64,000 nucleotides of DNA from Aquimarina atlantica (GCF_000626715.1 NZ_AQRA01000012.1:58200-122199), one strand, 5' to 3'; shown: positions 29,272-38,119, counted from the first letter of the stretch. Notes: generated by a model from the sequence alone, not told the origin. Translations and numbers: made by a program.

Positions 29272-30569
29272 ATCACCTCTCCATACAAATCAAAATCTTC
29301 TGCTTCATTTATTTTTACTGTTGCAAAATCACCGGTTTTTAGGTAATATTTAGAGGCATCTATAAGTACTTCATTATCTACATCTGGGGAGTCAAACTCG
29401 GTACGGCCCACAAAATAATTTCCTTCTTTACGATCTACAACTATTTTAAATTCTTGCCCTATTTTTTGTTGATTTAGCTCCCATGAGATTTGTGATTGGA
29501 TCTCCATGATCTCATTAGCTCTTTCTATTTTTACTTCTTCAGGAACATCATCTTCTAGATTAAAAGCATGTGTATTTTCTTCATGAGAATATGTGAAACA
29601 TCCCAGGCGTTCAAAACGCATTTCTTTTACCCAATCTCTTAAGGTTTCAAAGTCTTCTTGTGTTTCTCCTGGATATCCAACAATAAGTGTAGTACGAATG
29701 GCCATTTCGGGAACAGCTTCTCTAAATTCTTCGAGAAGTTTTGTTGTTTTTGCTTTGGTAGTTCCTCGTCGCATCGATTTTAGTATTGGGTCAGAAATAT
29801 GCTGTAATGGTATATCGATATAATTACACACTTTTGGTTCTTCTCTCATTACGTTAAGCACTTCCATAGGAAACCCAGACGGAAACGCATAATGCAAACG
29901 TATCCATTCTATTCCGTTAACCTTTACTAATGCTCTTAGTAAATCAGCCAATTTTCTTTCTTTATAAAGATCTAATCCATAATAGGTTAAGTCCTGCGCT
30001 ATCAGAATTAATTCTTTTACTCCATCTGCAGCTAATTTTTCTGCTTCTATTACTAATTCTTCTATAGGTGTAGATTTATGAGTACCTCTCATTAAAGGTA
30101 TTGCACAAAAAGAGCATGGGCGATCACACCCCTCTGCAATTTTAAGATATGCATAATTTTTTGGAGTTGTAGTGAGTCGTTCTCCGATCAATTCGTGTTT
30201 ATAATCTGCTCCCAGAGCTTTTAATAAGCCGGGAAGTTCTGTGGTGCCAAAGTATTGGTCTACGTCAGGAATTTCTTCTTCCAAATCCGGTTTATATCGT
30301 TCTGATAAACAACCAGTAACAAAAACTTTATCGACTACTCCTTCTTCTTTTTTCTGTACATACTCTAAAATAGTATTTACAGATTCTTCTTTGGCATTAG
30401 CAATAAAACCACACGTATTAATGACAACAATATTTCCTTCCTCTTCATGAACAACTTCTTTATTATTAGCACGTAATTGCCCCATCAACACCTCACTATC
30501 ATATACATTTTTACTACATCCTAGTGTAACTACATTGATTTTGTTCTTCTTTAATGTCTTTGTTCTCAT
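29268..30569 (-). CDS. rimO: Ribosomal protein S12 methylthiotransferase
   Basis: The 433-aa radical SAM enzyme adds a methylthio group to Asp88 of ribosomal protein S12. It has the N-terminal MTTase domain (VVTLGCSKNVYDSEV and further cysteines in INTCGFI and VTGCLSERY), the radical SAM C-x3-C-x2-C motif CDRPCSFC, and a C-terminal TRAM domain ending LYGEVI. The start is ATG 30569 (MRTKTLKKNK); the longer frame to 30623 would begin upstream of an exact TAnnTTTG promoter element, so it is rejected. RimO rather than MiaB is supported by the compact N-terminus and GTHKSTP segment. Confidence 0.94.
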   Translation of the reverse strand: MRTKTLKKNKINVVTLGCSKNVYDSEVLMGQLRANNKEVVHEEEGNIVVINTCGFIANAKEESVNTILEYVQKKEEGVVDKVFVTGCLSERYKPDLEEEIPDVDQYFGTTELPGLLKALGADYKHELIGERLTTTPKNYAYLKIAEGCDRPCSFCAIPLMRGTHKSTPIEELVIEAEKLAADGVKELILIAQDLTYYGLDLYKERKLADLLRALVKVNGIEWIRLHYAFPSGFPMEVLNVMREEPKVCNYIDIPLQHISDPILKSMRRGTTKAKTTKLLEEFREAVPEMAIRTTLIVGYPGETQEDFETLRDWVKEMRFERLGCFTYSHEENTHAFNLEDDVPEEVKIERANEIMEIQSQISWELNQQKIGQEFKIVVDRKEGNYFVGRTEFDSPDVDNEVLIDASKYYLKTGDFATVKINEAEDFDLYGEVI

Positions 30570-30589
30570 ATCTTCCGGATAAAGGTGTG

Positions 30590-30597
30590 CAAAGATA
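30590..30597 (-). promoter_or_regulatory. Predicted -7 element of rimO
   Basis: On the minus strand TATCTTTG is an exact TAnnTTTG match 20 bp upstream of the rimO ATG. The expected start is near 30585. It lies inside the longer open frame and therefore decides the start codon. Confidence 0.55.
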
Positions 30598-30720
30598 CAA
30601 GGATTAACCAAAGTATACGACATAAATCCAATAACTATATTAGTCTGATCCAGATTATCTCTAAAAATATCTATTAAACCTTTTGTATATTGTAGAGTCT
30701 AAGTCTACAAAATCCAACCT

Positions 30721-31824
30721 ATGAGAACGAAATCTATACCATTTCTGGTTTTGATATTGTGCTTTACTTTATCTTGTTCTGATAATGAATCTATAGAAAC
30801 AATAGATAATGAAACGATTAATACCAATTCTAACGCCCTATATTTTCCGCCTATAGATGCAGACACCTGGGAAACGATATCTGCTCAAGAATTAGGGTGG
30901 AATATCAATAATGAGCAGGCATTATATGATTTCCTTGAAGCAAAAAATACGAAAGCGTTTATCATTCTTAAAAATGGAAAAATTGTTATTGAAAAATATT
31001 TTAATGGAGGGACAGTTTCTGATCATAATCCCTGGTACTCAGCAGGAAAAACCTTAACTGCATTTACCGTGGGAATAGCTCAACAAGAGAACTTACTAAA
31101 TATCAATGACATTTCGGCAATACATTTGGGAACCGGGTGGGCTAATATTACTACAGAACAAGAAAATGCAATAACGGTTAGAAATCATTTAACCATGACA
31201 ACAGGTTTAGATTATCATGTTCTGAATCAAAACTGTACAGATGCCGACTGCTTTACCTATCTTAACGATCCTGGTAATTTTTGGTATTATCATAATGCTT
31301 CATATACGATACTAAAAGATATTATTTCGGGAGCTACTCATCAGGAATACAGTGCATATTTTGATTCCAAAATCAAGAATAAAATAGGAATGAATGGTAC
31401 ATGGGTTACTCTTGGTTATGTAAACATATATTACAGTACAGCCAGAAGTATGTCTCGTTTTGGTTTGTTAAACCTAAATAAAGGAACTTGGAATACTACA
31501 GAAATTCTTACTGATCAAAACTACTTTACGCAAATGACCTCTACTTCTCAGACATTAAATCAATCCTATGGTTATTTATGGTGGTTAAATGGAAAATCAA
31601 ACTATAGGATTCCTGGGTTTGAAAATGAATTTATTGGGTCATTAATCCCCAATGCTCCAGATGATCTTATAGCTGGTCTGGGTAAAAATGATCAGAAACT
31701 ATATATCGTTCCTAGTCAAAATCTGGTTATTGTAAGAATGGGTGATGATACGGGGGATTCATTATTAGGACCTTCTGGATTTGATAATGAATTATGGGGA
31801 AAAATTAATCTGCTAATTAATTAA
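30721..31824 (+). CDS. Serine hydrolase (beta-lactamase family) lipoprotein
   Basis: The 367-aa protein has a lipobox ending LSC (Cys19), a polar linker with many Asn and Thr, and a class C-type serine hydrolase domain with S107-A-G-K110. A second catalytic tyrosine is probably in NASYTILKD, and LWWLNG near the C-terminus replaces the usual HxG region. It is unrelated by context to the earlier serine hydrolase at 24677. Substrate unknown; no penicillin-binding evidence beyond the fold. Confidence 0.82.
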   Translation: MRTKSIPFLVLILCFTLSCSDNESIETIDNETINTNSNALYFPPIDADTWETISAQELGWNINNEQALYDFLEAKNTKAFIILKNGKIVIEKYFNGGTVSDHNPWYSAGKTLTAFTVGIAQQENLLNINDISAIHLGTGWANITTEQENAITVRNHLTMTTGLDYHVLNQNCTDADCFTYLNDPGNFWYYHNASYTILKDIISGATHQEYSAYFDSKIKNKIGMNGTWVTLGYVNIYYSTARSMSRFGLLNLNKGTWNTTEILTDQNYFTQMTSTSQTLNQSYGYLWWLNGKSNYRIPGFENEFIGSLIPNAPDDLIAGLGKNDQKLYIVPSQNLVIVRMGDDTGDSLLGPSGFDNELWGKINLLIN

Positions 31825-31987
31825 AAAAACCTTACACAACTTATATCCTATTCAATACAAAACACTATATATTTCCATAATCTTAATCATATTTTTATTT
31901 CCCTGAAAACGGGGGTAGTAATACAATTCTCATGATTTAATTTTCGGTTTTAATTATTAACCGCATATTAAATTCACAAAACAAATC

Positions 31988-33211
31988 ATGAAAAAAACAA
32001 TTCTTAAAACAATTTCTGTAGTATTACTAGTCGCCTTTATGGGTAGCTGTGAAAAACCAGAAACAAATGAAAACATTGAATCTATTGAAAACACAAAACC
32101 AATAGATGTATTCGATCAGAAAGCTCCTAATTGTTATGGTCAAACACGATATATTAATCATAATCAAACCATTCCTAAAGGCTGGGTTTTAATAAGCTCT
32201 ACGGGTAGTACCTGGAAAATTAAATGCACCACAGGAGCTCCTTACGGAGCAGAAATAGATATTGTTCCCAAGTCTGTAATTCCTTCGGGATGGGTATTAA
32301 TTACAGATAATGATAGATATTGGGAAATTAAATGTGTTATAAAAGGTCGGTATAAAACAAAATTAAATATTGTACCTAATTCTGTAATACCTGCAGATTG
32401 GGTGTTAACCGGAACTCATTCTAATGTATGGGAAATTACTTGTGTAAATAAAGCATTATACAAATCACAATTAGAAATCATGCCTAACTCTACAATACCT
32501 AAAGATTGGGTACTAACACGCACAGTGGGTAGTATTTGGAAAATTACCTGTACAAGTGGCGCATCTTATACTGATAAATTAGAAATTATTCCAAACTCTA
32601 CAATACCTAAAGATTGGGTATTAACAAATACGGCTGGTAGTAGTTGGAAAATAAAGTGTGCCGGAGGGAATTCAAGATATGGACATGAACTTAGAATCAT
32701 TCCTAATTCTGTTATACCAGTAGGTTGGGTATTAAAACGCAATGTGGGCAGCACATGGCTAATAGCATGTACAAAAAAGGCTACTATTGGTAAAGAATTA
32801 GAAATCATTCCTAACTCTACAATACCTAAAGACTGGGTATTATCAAGTGCTAATAATAGTCGCTGGATAATTACATGTATAACAAATGCAGCATTTAACG
32901 CTTCAGTAAAAGTTGTACGTAACTCGACCATCCCAAAAGGTTGGGTCTTATCCAAAGTTATTCATGGATACTGGATAATCAAATGTATAAACAAGGCTCC
33001 TTTTAGAGGAAAAGTAGAAATTGTTGCTAATTCGGTAATACCCTATGGTTGGGTATTTATTGGTCGTACACCTATGCTAAACTGGTATATTGTATGTGCA
33101 AAAGGGGCTAAACCCGGAGATTTGTTAACTATTATGCCTAACTCTGTAATTCCTCCCGGTTGGAAACGTATTTCTGCCTCTCCTACTTCTTGGTTAATAA
33201 GATATAAGTAA
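31988..33211 (+). CDS. Lipoprotein of ten 36-residue repeats
   Basis: The 407-aa protein has a lipoprotein signal (ending MGSC, Cys21), a linker of 30 residues, then ten tandem copies of a 36-residue unit from residue 52 to the end (copies 5 and 9 have one extra residue, copy 10 is cut at 30). The core of each unit is I-P-N-S-x-I-P-x-x-W-V-L, followed by a variable Ser/Asn loop, W-x-I-x-C and about seven residues before the next unit. Nine copies keep a Cys at the same place. This looks like a beta-solenoid or a chain of small beta-hairpin modules on the outer surface of the inner or outer membrane. I recognise no family. Two-residue differences between copies show the repeats are old enough to have diverged yet are under constraint. 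Confidence 0.8.
   Translation: MKKTILKTISVVLLVAFMGSCEKPETNENIESIENTKPIDVFDQKAPNCYGQTRYINHNQTIPKGWVLISSTGSTWKIKCTTGAPYGAEIDIVPKSVIPSGWVLITDNDRYWEIKCVIKGRYKTKLNIVPNSVIPADWVLTGTHSNVWEITCVNKALYKSQLEIMPNSTIPKDWVLTRTVGSIWKITCTSGASYTDKLEIIPNSTIPKDWVLTNTAGSSWKIKCAGGNSRYGHELRIIPNSVIPVGWVLKRNVGSTWLIACTKKATIGKELEIIPNSTIPKDWVLSSANNSRWIITCITNAAFNASVKVVRNSTIPKGWVLSKVIHGYWIIKCINKAPFRGKVEIVANSVIPYGWVFIGRTPMLNWYIVCAKGAKPGDLLTIMPNSVIPPGWKRISASPTSWLIRYK
32141..33208 (+). repeat. Tandem protein-coding repeats (about 108 bp each)
   Basis: DNA encoding the ten repeat units above. The bases of adjacent units are alike but not identical; units 4, 5 and 7 share the longest stretches (around the NSTIPKDWVL codons), which suggests that the array grew partly by unequal recombination. 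Confidence 0.75.
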
Positions 33212-33219
33212 TAGCTTTA

Positions 33220-33278
33220 TTACCTGAAAAGTTGTCAAATCTTCATACCGTAGATACAGAAAACAACTTTTCAGGTAA
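33220..33278. terminator. Long inverted repeat between converging genes
   Basis: TTACCTGAAAAGTTGT (33220-33235) and ACAACTTTTCAGGTAA (33263-33278) form a perfect 16-bp stem with a 27-nt loop, positioned between the repeat lipoprotein and the converging amidase. A terminator role is likely though there is no clear T run. Confidence 0.6.
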
Positions 33279-33302
33279 TTCTATTTAGCAATTTAACATC
33301 AT

Positions 33303-34976
33303 TCAATCGACATAATTAGCAGGTTCTTTTCTTTCTTTTGTAGCTTGCTCATAAGCACAGCCCAATTGTAGTAATGAAGCCTCAGAAAAAGGTTTAGCAA
33401 TAAATGTAAGCCCTTTTGGTTCTCCTTTGCTGGTATATCCCATAGGAACCGTAAGAGCTGGATATTTGGCTACAGCTGCATAACCTGCATGATAATTATT
33501 TATAGATAGCACTGCATCTAATTGATGGGTATTGATATGAACATCAAAATAATTACGTGCAATTGTTTTTAGGTTTTCTTTTATGTTATTTAGTTCTTCA
33601 ATAGTAGTACTATCGTTGAGGATGCCTTCAAATAATTGTTGCCCATAAGGAATTCTCTTTATTGAATCCTGTTGATTAAATACAATGGCATCTTTTATAT
33701 TTTTGATAGTAACATCACTTCCTGCCTGAGCACTTATATATGCAGGAAGATCATTTTTCATATCTATATTTAAAATACTTAAAAAACCTGGCAATTGCAC
33801 TTGTTTTGGTTCAATTTCGATAATCTCTCCCCCGGCTTTTTTTATTTTTTCAATGGCTATTTTATAGATAGAATCTTCTAAAAATTCTTTAATTACTCCA
33901 AAACGTTTTTCTTTTAGAGAACTTTCTTTTATTGAGTTTACAAAATTTGTATTAACAGCTCTGGAGGCAACATCATTGTCATCTTTACCGGTTATAGCAT
34001 TAAGTACAATAGCATTATCGATCACGCTCTTAGTCATAGGTCCCGGAGTATCTAATGTACTCGAAATCGGCACTATTCCTGTTCTGCTTAATACTCCTAT
34101 GGTTGGTTTTAAGCCTACAATAGAATTTTGACTAGATGGTGACAAAATAGATCCACTGGTTTCTGTTCCTATCGCGGCAACACAAAAATTAGCTGCTACA
34201 GCAACTCCGCTGCCAGAACTTGAACCACCAGTTTCAAAGACCATTCTTCCATAAGGATTAAGTGTTTGCCCTCCTATAGCACTATATCCAACGGGGCATC
34301 CCGAACATAAAAAATATGCCCATTCACTCAAATTAGCCTTACCCAGAATTAATGCATTTTTATGTAACAATCTTTCTGTAATAAATGCGCTTTTACCCTT
34401 ATTATTTTGTAATGCTATGGCTCCTGCAGTAGTCGCCATATCTTTTGTTCCGATATTATCTTTTAACAAAATCGGCATTCCGAAAACAGAATTGATATCA
34501 ATATTTTTTTTATCAATTTTATCCAAATCCCTAGCTTGTTCAACTACTTTTGGATTGAGTGAGATCACCGAATTTAAAGATAAAGCATTATCACTTTCGT
34601 ACTTTCTGATACGATAGATATAGAAAAGTGTTAACTCTTCATAGGTAAGTCTGCCATCTTTTATTTGTTGTTGAATGGTAGGAATATCTTTTTCGAGAAT
34701 ATACTTTTTTAAACTATCATATTTTTCTTCAGAAAAGAAATCTAACTCAGGTTCTAAAGTTTTCCAGATATCATTTTTATCTAGTACTTTAGAATTTATT
34801 AGTTTTAAATGCATCCTTGTTTGCTCTAACATTTCTGTAGCTGCCAAATCTGCAGCTTCATCATATGGTTGCCAAACTACCCTAGGTTCTTTTTCTTGTT
34901 GTGTTTCTGTTTTTTCTAGCTTCTTACAAGAGATAAGCATAAAAACCGAAACTAAAACAAATACTATCTTTCTCAT
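33303..34976 (-). CDS. Amidase-signature family lipoprotein
   Basis: The 557-aa enzyme has a lipobox (ending MLISC, Cys17) and the amidase-signature core: catalytic lysine K172 in PILLKDNIGT, the cis-Ser loop in GGSSSGSG (250-257) and the nucleophile serine S276 in TETSGSI. Before the core lie about 130 residues of helical sequence. Periplasmic amidases of this kind hydrolyse amide bonds of unknown small molecules or peptides. Family members include GatA, but no gatB or gatC is near and the lipoprotein signal excludes that role. The gene stands alone, with IRs on both sides. Confidence 0.87.
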   Translation of the reverse strand: MRKIVFVLVSVFMLISCKKLEKTETQQEKEPRVVWQPYDEAADLAATEMLEQTRMHLKLINSKVLDKNDIWKTLEPELDFFSEEKYDSLKKYILEKDIPTIQQQIKDGRLTYEELTLFYIYRIRKYESDNALSLNSVISLNPKVVEQARDLDKIDKKNIDINSVFGMPILLKDNIGTKDMATTAGAIALQNNKGKSAFITERLLHKNALILGKANLSEWAYFLCSGCPVGYSAIGGQTLNPYGRMVFETGGSSSGSGVAVAANFCVAAIGTETSGSILSPSSQNSIVGLKPTIGVLSRTGIVPISSTLDTPGPMTKSVIDNAIVLNAITGKDDNDVASRAVNTNFVNSIKESSLKEKRFGVIKEFLEDSIYKIAIEKIKKAGGEIIEIEPKQVQLPGFLSILNIDMKNDLPAYISAQAGSDVTIKNIKDAIVFNQQDSIKRIPYGQQLFEGILNDSTTIEELNNIKENLKTIARNYFDVHINTHQLDAVLSINNYHAGYAAVAKYPALTVPMGYTSKGEPKGLTFIAKPFSEASLLQLGCAYEQATKERKEPANYVD

Positions 34977-35100
34977 TGTGATACGTTGTGTAAAGGTTAT
35001 TTTATTCGAGACTATGTGATCCTATCAATTCATACCTGGTATTATTTTAAATAACACACGTGAGTATATTCATTTAGATACTATAATTCTTTAAAATATA

Positions 35101-35137
35101 AAAAAAGGCGGTGAGAATACTTCTCGCCGCCTTTTTT
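35101..35137 (-). terminator. Intrinsic terminator of ftsY
   Basis: AAAAAAGGCGGTGAGAA (35101-35117) and TTCTCGCCGCCTTTTTT (35121-35137) make a 17-bp stem with one G-T pair and a 3-nt loop, 30 bp past the ftsY stop on the minus strand, with T runs on both strands. Confidence 0.85.
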
Positions 35138-35166
35138 AACCTTTTTTAACTATTTTGTAACAAATA

Positions 35167-36120
35167 TTATTTGAAGAAAGAATCTACAAATTCATATTTA
35201 TTGAATATCTGAAGATCTTCTATTCCTTCTCCTACTCCTATATATTTTACCGGAATTTTGAATTGATCACTTATTCCTATTACAACCCCGCCTTTTGCAG
35301 TTCCATCGAGTTTGGTTACAGCCAACGAAGTAACTTCTGTAGCTGCTGTAAATTGTTTTGCCTGTTCAAAAGCGTTTTGACCTGTAGAACCATCTAAAAC
35401 CAGTAATACATCATGAGGAGCATCATCTATAACTTTTTGCATCACTCGCTTTACTTTTGTTAGCTCATTCATCAAATTAACCTTATTATGTAATCTACCT
35501 GCTGTATCTATAATGATAACATCTGCATCTTGGTTTACTCCAGATTGTAGAGTATCAAAAGCCACCGAAGCAGGATCACTCCCCATATCTTGTTTTATAA
35601 TTGGAATATCTACCCGATCTGCCCATACTTGCAATTGATCGATTGCTGCTGCCCTAAATGTATCTGCTGCACCCAATACCACTTTTAGCCCTTTTTTCTT
35701 TAATTGATAGGCCAATTTTCCGATAGTAGTGGTTTTTCCTACTCCATTTACTCCAACCACCATCATTACATAAGGTTTTTTATTTTTTGGAATTTCAAAG
35801 TCTGTAGCCTCTCCGACATTAGTTTCAGAAAGTAAACCAGCAATTTCTTCACGTAGGATTTGATTTAACTCATCGGTTCCAAGATACTTATCCCGTGCTA
35901 CCCGGTTTTCTATACGTTCTATAATCTTAATGGTAGTTTTAACTCCTACATCACTTGTAACCAATATTTCTTCCAGATCATCTAAAACATCATCATCTAC
36001 TTTAGATTTACCAGCTACTGCCTTACTTAATTTAGAGAAAAAGTTGGTTTTGGATTTCTCTAATCCTTTATCTAGTGTTTCTTTTTTTTCTGAAGAAAAT
36101 ATTTTTTTAAAAAGCCCCAT
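35167..36120 (-). CDS. ftsY: Signal recognition particle receptor FtsY
   Basis: The 317-aa protein is the SRP GTPase receptor that targets ribosomes making membrane proteins. It has the N domain (about 20-95), and the G domain with GVNGVGKTT, DTAGR (in VIIDTAGRLHNK), and TKLDGTAKGG, closing with the C-terminal GVGEGIEDLQIF motif. The long acidic A domain of E. coli FtsY is absent, as in many Bacteroidota. The start is the only Met giving a full N domain. It is separated from the rpmB trio by a terminator. Confidence 0.95.
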   Translation of the reverse strand: MGLFKKIFSSEKKETLDKGLEKSKTNFFSKLSKAVAGKSKVDDDVLDDLEEILVTSDVGVKTTIKIIERIENRVARDKYLGTDELNQILREEIAGLLSETNVGEATDFEIPKNKKPYVMMVVGVNGVGKTTTIGKLAYQLKKKGLKVVLGAADTFRAAAIDQLQVWADRVDIPIIKQDMGSDPASVAFDTLQSGVNQDADVIIIDTAGRLHNKVNLMNELTKVKRVMQKVIDDAPHDVLLVLDGSTGQNAFEQAKQFTAATEVTSLAVTKLDGTAKGGVVIGISDQFKIPVKYIGVGEGIEDLQIFNKYEFVDSFFK

Positions 36121-36177
36121 TTGTACTATTCAATATGCTAGAAATTAAAAACTAAAACCTTTGGATTGCTTAAATAT

Positions 36178-36221
36178 AAAAAGAAAGAGCCATTTCAATA
36201 CAATTGAAACGGCTTCTTTTT
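36178..36221 (-). terminator. Terminator after the L28-L33-DUF4295 operon
   Basis: AAAAAGAAAGAGCCATTTCA pairs, with two mismatches, with TGAAACGGCTTCTTTTT around a short loop near 36200. The A run on the plus strand corresponds to the U tract of the minus-strand transcript. It lies just before ftsY. Confidence 0.7.
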
Positions 36222-36241
36222 AAAATATCGTGTACAGAGAT

Positions 36242-36394
36242 TTACTTTTTCTTTAAAAAGTCGTTAACCGCTTCTGGCGGCATAATTGACTCTACAAAAG
36301 TATAGGCTCCTGTTTTAGGAGATTTTACCATTTTTATGGCTTTCGTTAATCTCTTTGATCCTGTCTGTAATGATGCTACTGATTTCTTTGCCAT
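36242..36394 (-). CDS. DUF4295 family small protein
   Basis: This 50-aa basic protein begins MAKKSVASLQTGSKRLTKAI and ends NDFLKKK. It occupies the place in which DUF4295 proteins are found in Bacteroidota, directly after rpmG. The function is unknown, but conserved position beside L28 and L33 and the high Lys content suggest a ribosome-associated role (inference). It is 6 bp downstream of rpmG. Confidence 0.85.
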   Translation of the reverse strand: MAKKSVASLQTGSKRLTKAIKMVKSPKTGAYTFVESIMPPEAVNDFLKKK

Positions 36395-36400
36395 CTCTTA

Positions 36401-36583
36401 TTATTTTATTTCTTTATGAACCGTCATTTTCTTCAAGATAGGGTTAAATTTCTTCAATTCTATTCTATCAGGAGTGTTCTTTTTGTTCTTAGTTGTAATA
36501 TATCTTGATGTACCCGGTTTACCAGAAGCTTTATGCTCTGTACATTCTAAGATTACCTGTACTCTATTACCTTTCTTTGCCAT
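36401..36583 (-). CDS. rpmG: 50S ribosomal protein L33
   Basis: The 60-aa protein begins AKKGNRVQVILECTEHK and contains GTSRYITTKNKKNTPDRIELKKF, the family signature. It is of the longer, zinc-free Bacteroidota form: only one Cys is present instead of a four-Cys cluster. It is transcribed with rpmB upstream (26 bp) and the DUF4295 gene downstream. Confidence 0.97.
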   Translation of the reverse strand: MAKKGNRVQVILECTEHKASGKPGTSRYITTKNKKNTPDRIELKKFNPILKKMTVHKEIK

Positions 36584-36609
36584 TATAAGTATCTTTTAAA
36601 ATAAAGAGA

Positions 36610-36849
36610 TTATTTATTTAAGAAACCTTTTGCTCTTGCCTCTTTTAAAACAGCAGAGATTCCGTTCTTATTTATATTTTTTAATGCTGCGGTTGACACT
36701 TTAAGTGTTATCCAGCGATCTTCTTCTGGAATATAAAAACGCTTTTTAATTAAATTCGCATTGAATTTACGTTTCGTTTTATTCATCGCGTGGGAAACAT
36801 TGTTTCCTACCATTGCTTTTTTACCTGTAAGCTCGCAAACTCTTGACAT
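36610..36849 (-). CDS. rpmB: 50S ribosomal protein L28
   Basis: The 79-aa protein begins MSRVCELTGKKAMVGNNVSHAMNK, the standard L28 N-terminus, and continues with the basic TKRKFNANLIKKRFYIPEEDRWITLKVS core. It heads the L28-L33-DUF4295 operon. A promoter match is present about 37-67 bp upstream. Confidence 0.97.
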   Translation of the reverse strand: MSRVCELTGKKAMVGNNVSHAMNKTKRKFNANLIKKRFYIPEEDRWITLKVSTAALKNINKNGISAVLKEARAKGFLNK

Positions 36850-36885
36850 CTCTTCTTAATTTTGGTATTATTTCAAAACAGGGTG

Positions 36886-36916
36886 CAAATTAACGAATTA
36901 TTTACCGAACCACCAA
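36886..36916 (-). promoter_or_regulatory. Predicted promoter of rpmB operon
   Basis: On the minus strand TTG (36914-36916) and TTAATTTG (36886-36893, one mismatch to TAnnTTTG) are 20 bp apart. Start of transcription is expected near 36880, 31 bp from the rpmB ATG. Confidence 0.5.
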
Positions 36917-37020
36917 TAATAGTTTCGTAATTTTTCTTCTTTTTTTTAGTTTTTTCTTGCTGCTTTAGAAAAATGAAAAAACAGGTGTTTTTACGTATTT
37001 CAAAAATATAACAATACATC

Positions 37021-37120
37021 TATCTTTACAATAGTTAGTATTACAATTGTAACTAACTACTTAATATGGGGTAATTAAGTAGTAAACGAAGCGGGTCATT
37101 TAAAAATGACCCGCTTTTTT
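37021..37120 (+). ncRNA. Candidate structured small RNA
   Basis: A short region between rpmB and the esterase holds three stem-loops in a row on the plus strand: GTTAG/TTAC…GTAA/CTAAC (37034-37057, with a two-base bulge), ACTACTTAAT / ATTAAGTAGT (37056-37065 and 37074-37083, 8-nt loop) and the strong terminator AAGCGGGTCATTT / AAATGACCCGCTT (37089-37116) with six Ts. TATCTTTA (37021-37028) resembles a -7 element, giving a transcript of about 85 nt. No open frame fits. It is a candidate independent small RNA; only the terminator is certain. Confidence 0.45.
37089..37120 (+). terminator. Intrinsic terminator with no upstream gene on its strand
   Basis: A 12 to 13-bp stem with minimal loop and a six-T tail. 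No plus-strand protein gene lies within the 12 kb or so behind it that would need this terminator except the repeat lipoprotein, which has its own, so it implies a nearby short transcript. Confidence 0.8.
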
Positions 37121-37202
37121 GTCGTGCTTTATATCATACAATATAAACACACACTAAACACCAATAAAACCTAACTAACCTAATTTAAACAAAACTTATT
37201 TT

Positions 37203-37949
37203 TTAAAAACTTTGATCTGTATATTCAACACTTTGACTCCATATATTATTTTCTATCTGCGCCATAGAATGATTTAATTCACTTACATATTGTGCAGCAC
37301 CATAATCATTTTTACCTTCGGCTACTACAAATGTTATATCGCATCCCAAATCTTTTGCTGCATTAACATTTTTATAGGCTTTCTTTATAGAAAAATATCG
37401 ATCTTTTGTTCCGTGAACAACATAGATAGGAGTATTTATTTTATCCGAAACTTCAAAATTAGATGCTACAACAATGAGAGCAGAGAATAGATGATCATTA
37501 TCTTTTACGAGTTTAATTGATTGCAAGGCCCCATTGCTATATCCTATTAGAATAATTTTTTTATCATCTATTGGATAGCTATTTCGTGCAGCGTTTATAA
37601 AATCAATAATAATATGCTCTAAAGCTTTTTCATCTGGTCTTTTCCATGAAATTTTCGGGCTAAAAACAATCCCTTGTACATTTTCGATTCCTGGAATAAT
37701 AAAATCCTTTTTAAAATTTGGGTATTTCTTTGCACCTACCCCTCCCGGAAGTACAATATAGACAGGTAACTTTTCATTCTGATTATTCTCTGGCAGAATA
37801 AGATCAAACTCTCCTTCGTATACTGCATTAAAAGTTTCCATTTCTGAACCAAACACCCTATTATGTGCTTTTCCAGCTACGCTTACAGTTACAAACATTC
37901 CTATTAATAAAGAAAATATCGTTTTAGAAGAAGGAATTAAAGTTTTCAT
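37203..37949 (-). CDS. Secreted alpha/beta-hydrolase (esterase-like)
   Basis: I start at ATG 37949 (248 aa); the frame runs on to 38066 but that extension has no family features. Residues 1-26 form a signal peptide (SVAGKA). The hydrolase triad is S138 in GYSNG, D183 in VHGTKDRYF and H227 in ELNHSM, typical of the LpqC/PHB depolymerase-like esterases. The substrate may be an ester or short peptide. It stands alone, 170 bp from the cinA end. Confidence 0.82.
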   Translation of the reverse strand: MKTLIPSSKTIFSLLIGMFVTVSVAGKAHNRVFGSEMETFNAVYEGEFDLILPENNQNEKLPVYIVLPGGVGAKKYPNFKKDFIIPGIENVQGIVFSPKISWKRPDEKALEHIIIDFINAARNSYPIDDKKIILIGYSNGALQSIKLVKDNDHLFSALIVVASNFEVSDKINTPIYVVHGTKDRYFSIKKAYKNVNAAKDLGCDITFVVAEGKNDYGAAQYVSELNHSMAQIENNIWSQSVEYTDQSF

Positions 37950-38119
37950 AGTTATCAATATTGTTTTGATTACTGTAAAACTACTTCTGTTTGTCGTTTT
38001 AAAACATGTTTTATCGTTCAGTCGCGCTTTTTTGTCGATGAATTGCAAAAATATATAGATAAGCAATATTAATGATACGGTTTAACCGTAAGAACACTTA
38101 AATTAGGTAGTATATAATG

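Noticed and set aside
30570..30623. Longer N-terminus of rimO
   Set aside because: An exact TAnnTTTG promoter element lies within it, and the family N-terminus begins at the later Met.
32566..32955. Minus-strand open frame in the repeat lipoprotein gene
   Set aside because: It is the mirror of the tandem repeats, has no signal or motifs, and is fully inside a well-supported gene.
37034..37057. tRNA or riboswitch in the rpmB-esterase gap
   Set aside because: There is no cloverleaf, CCA end or recognisable riboswitch core; the stems are simple and in series.
37950..38066. Longer N-terminus of the esterase
   Set aside because: A proper signal peptide begins at Met 37949; the extension has no family features.
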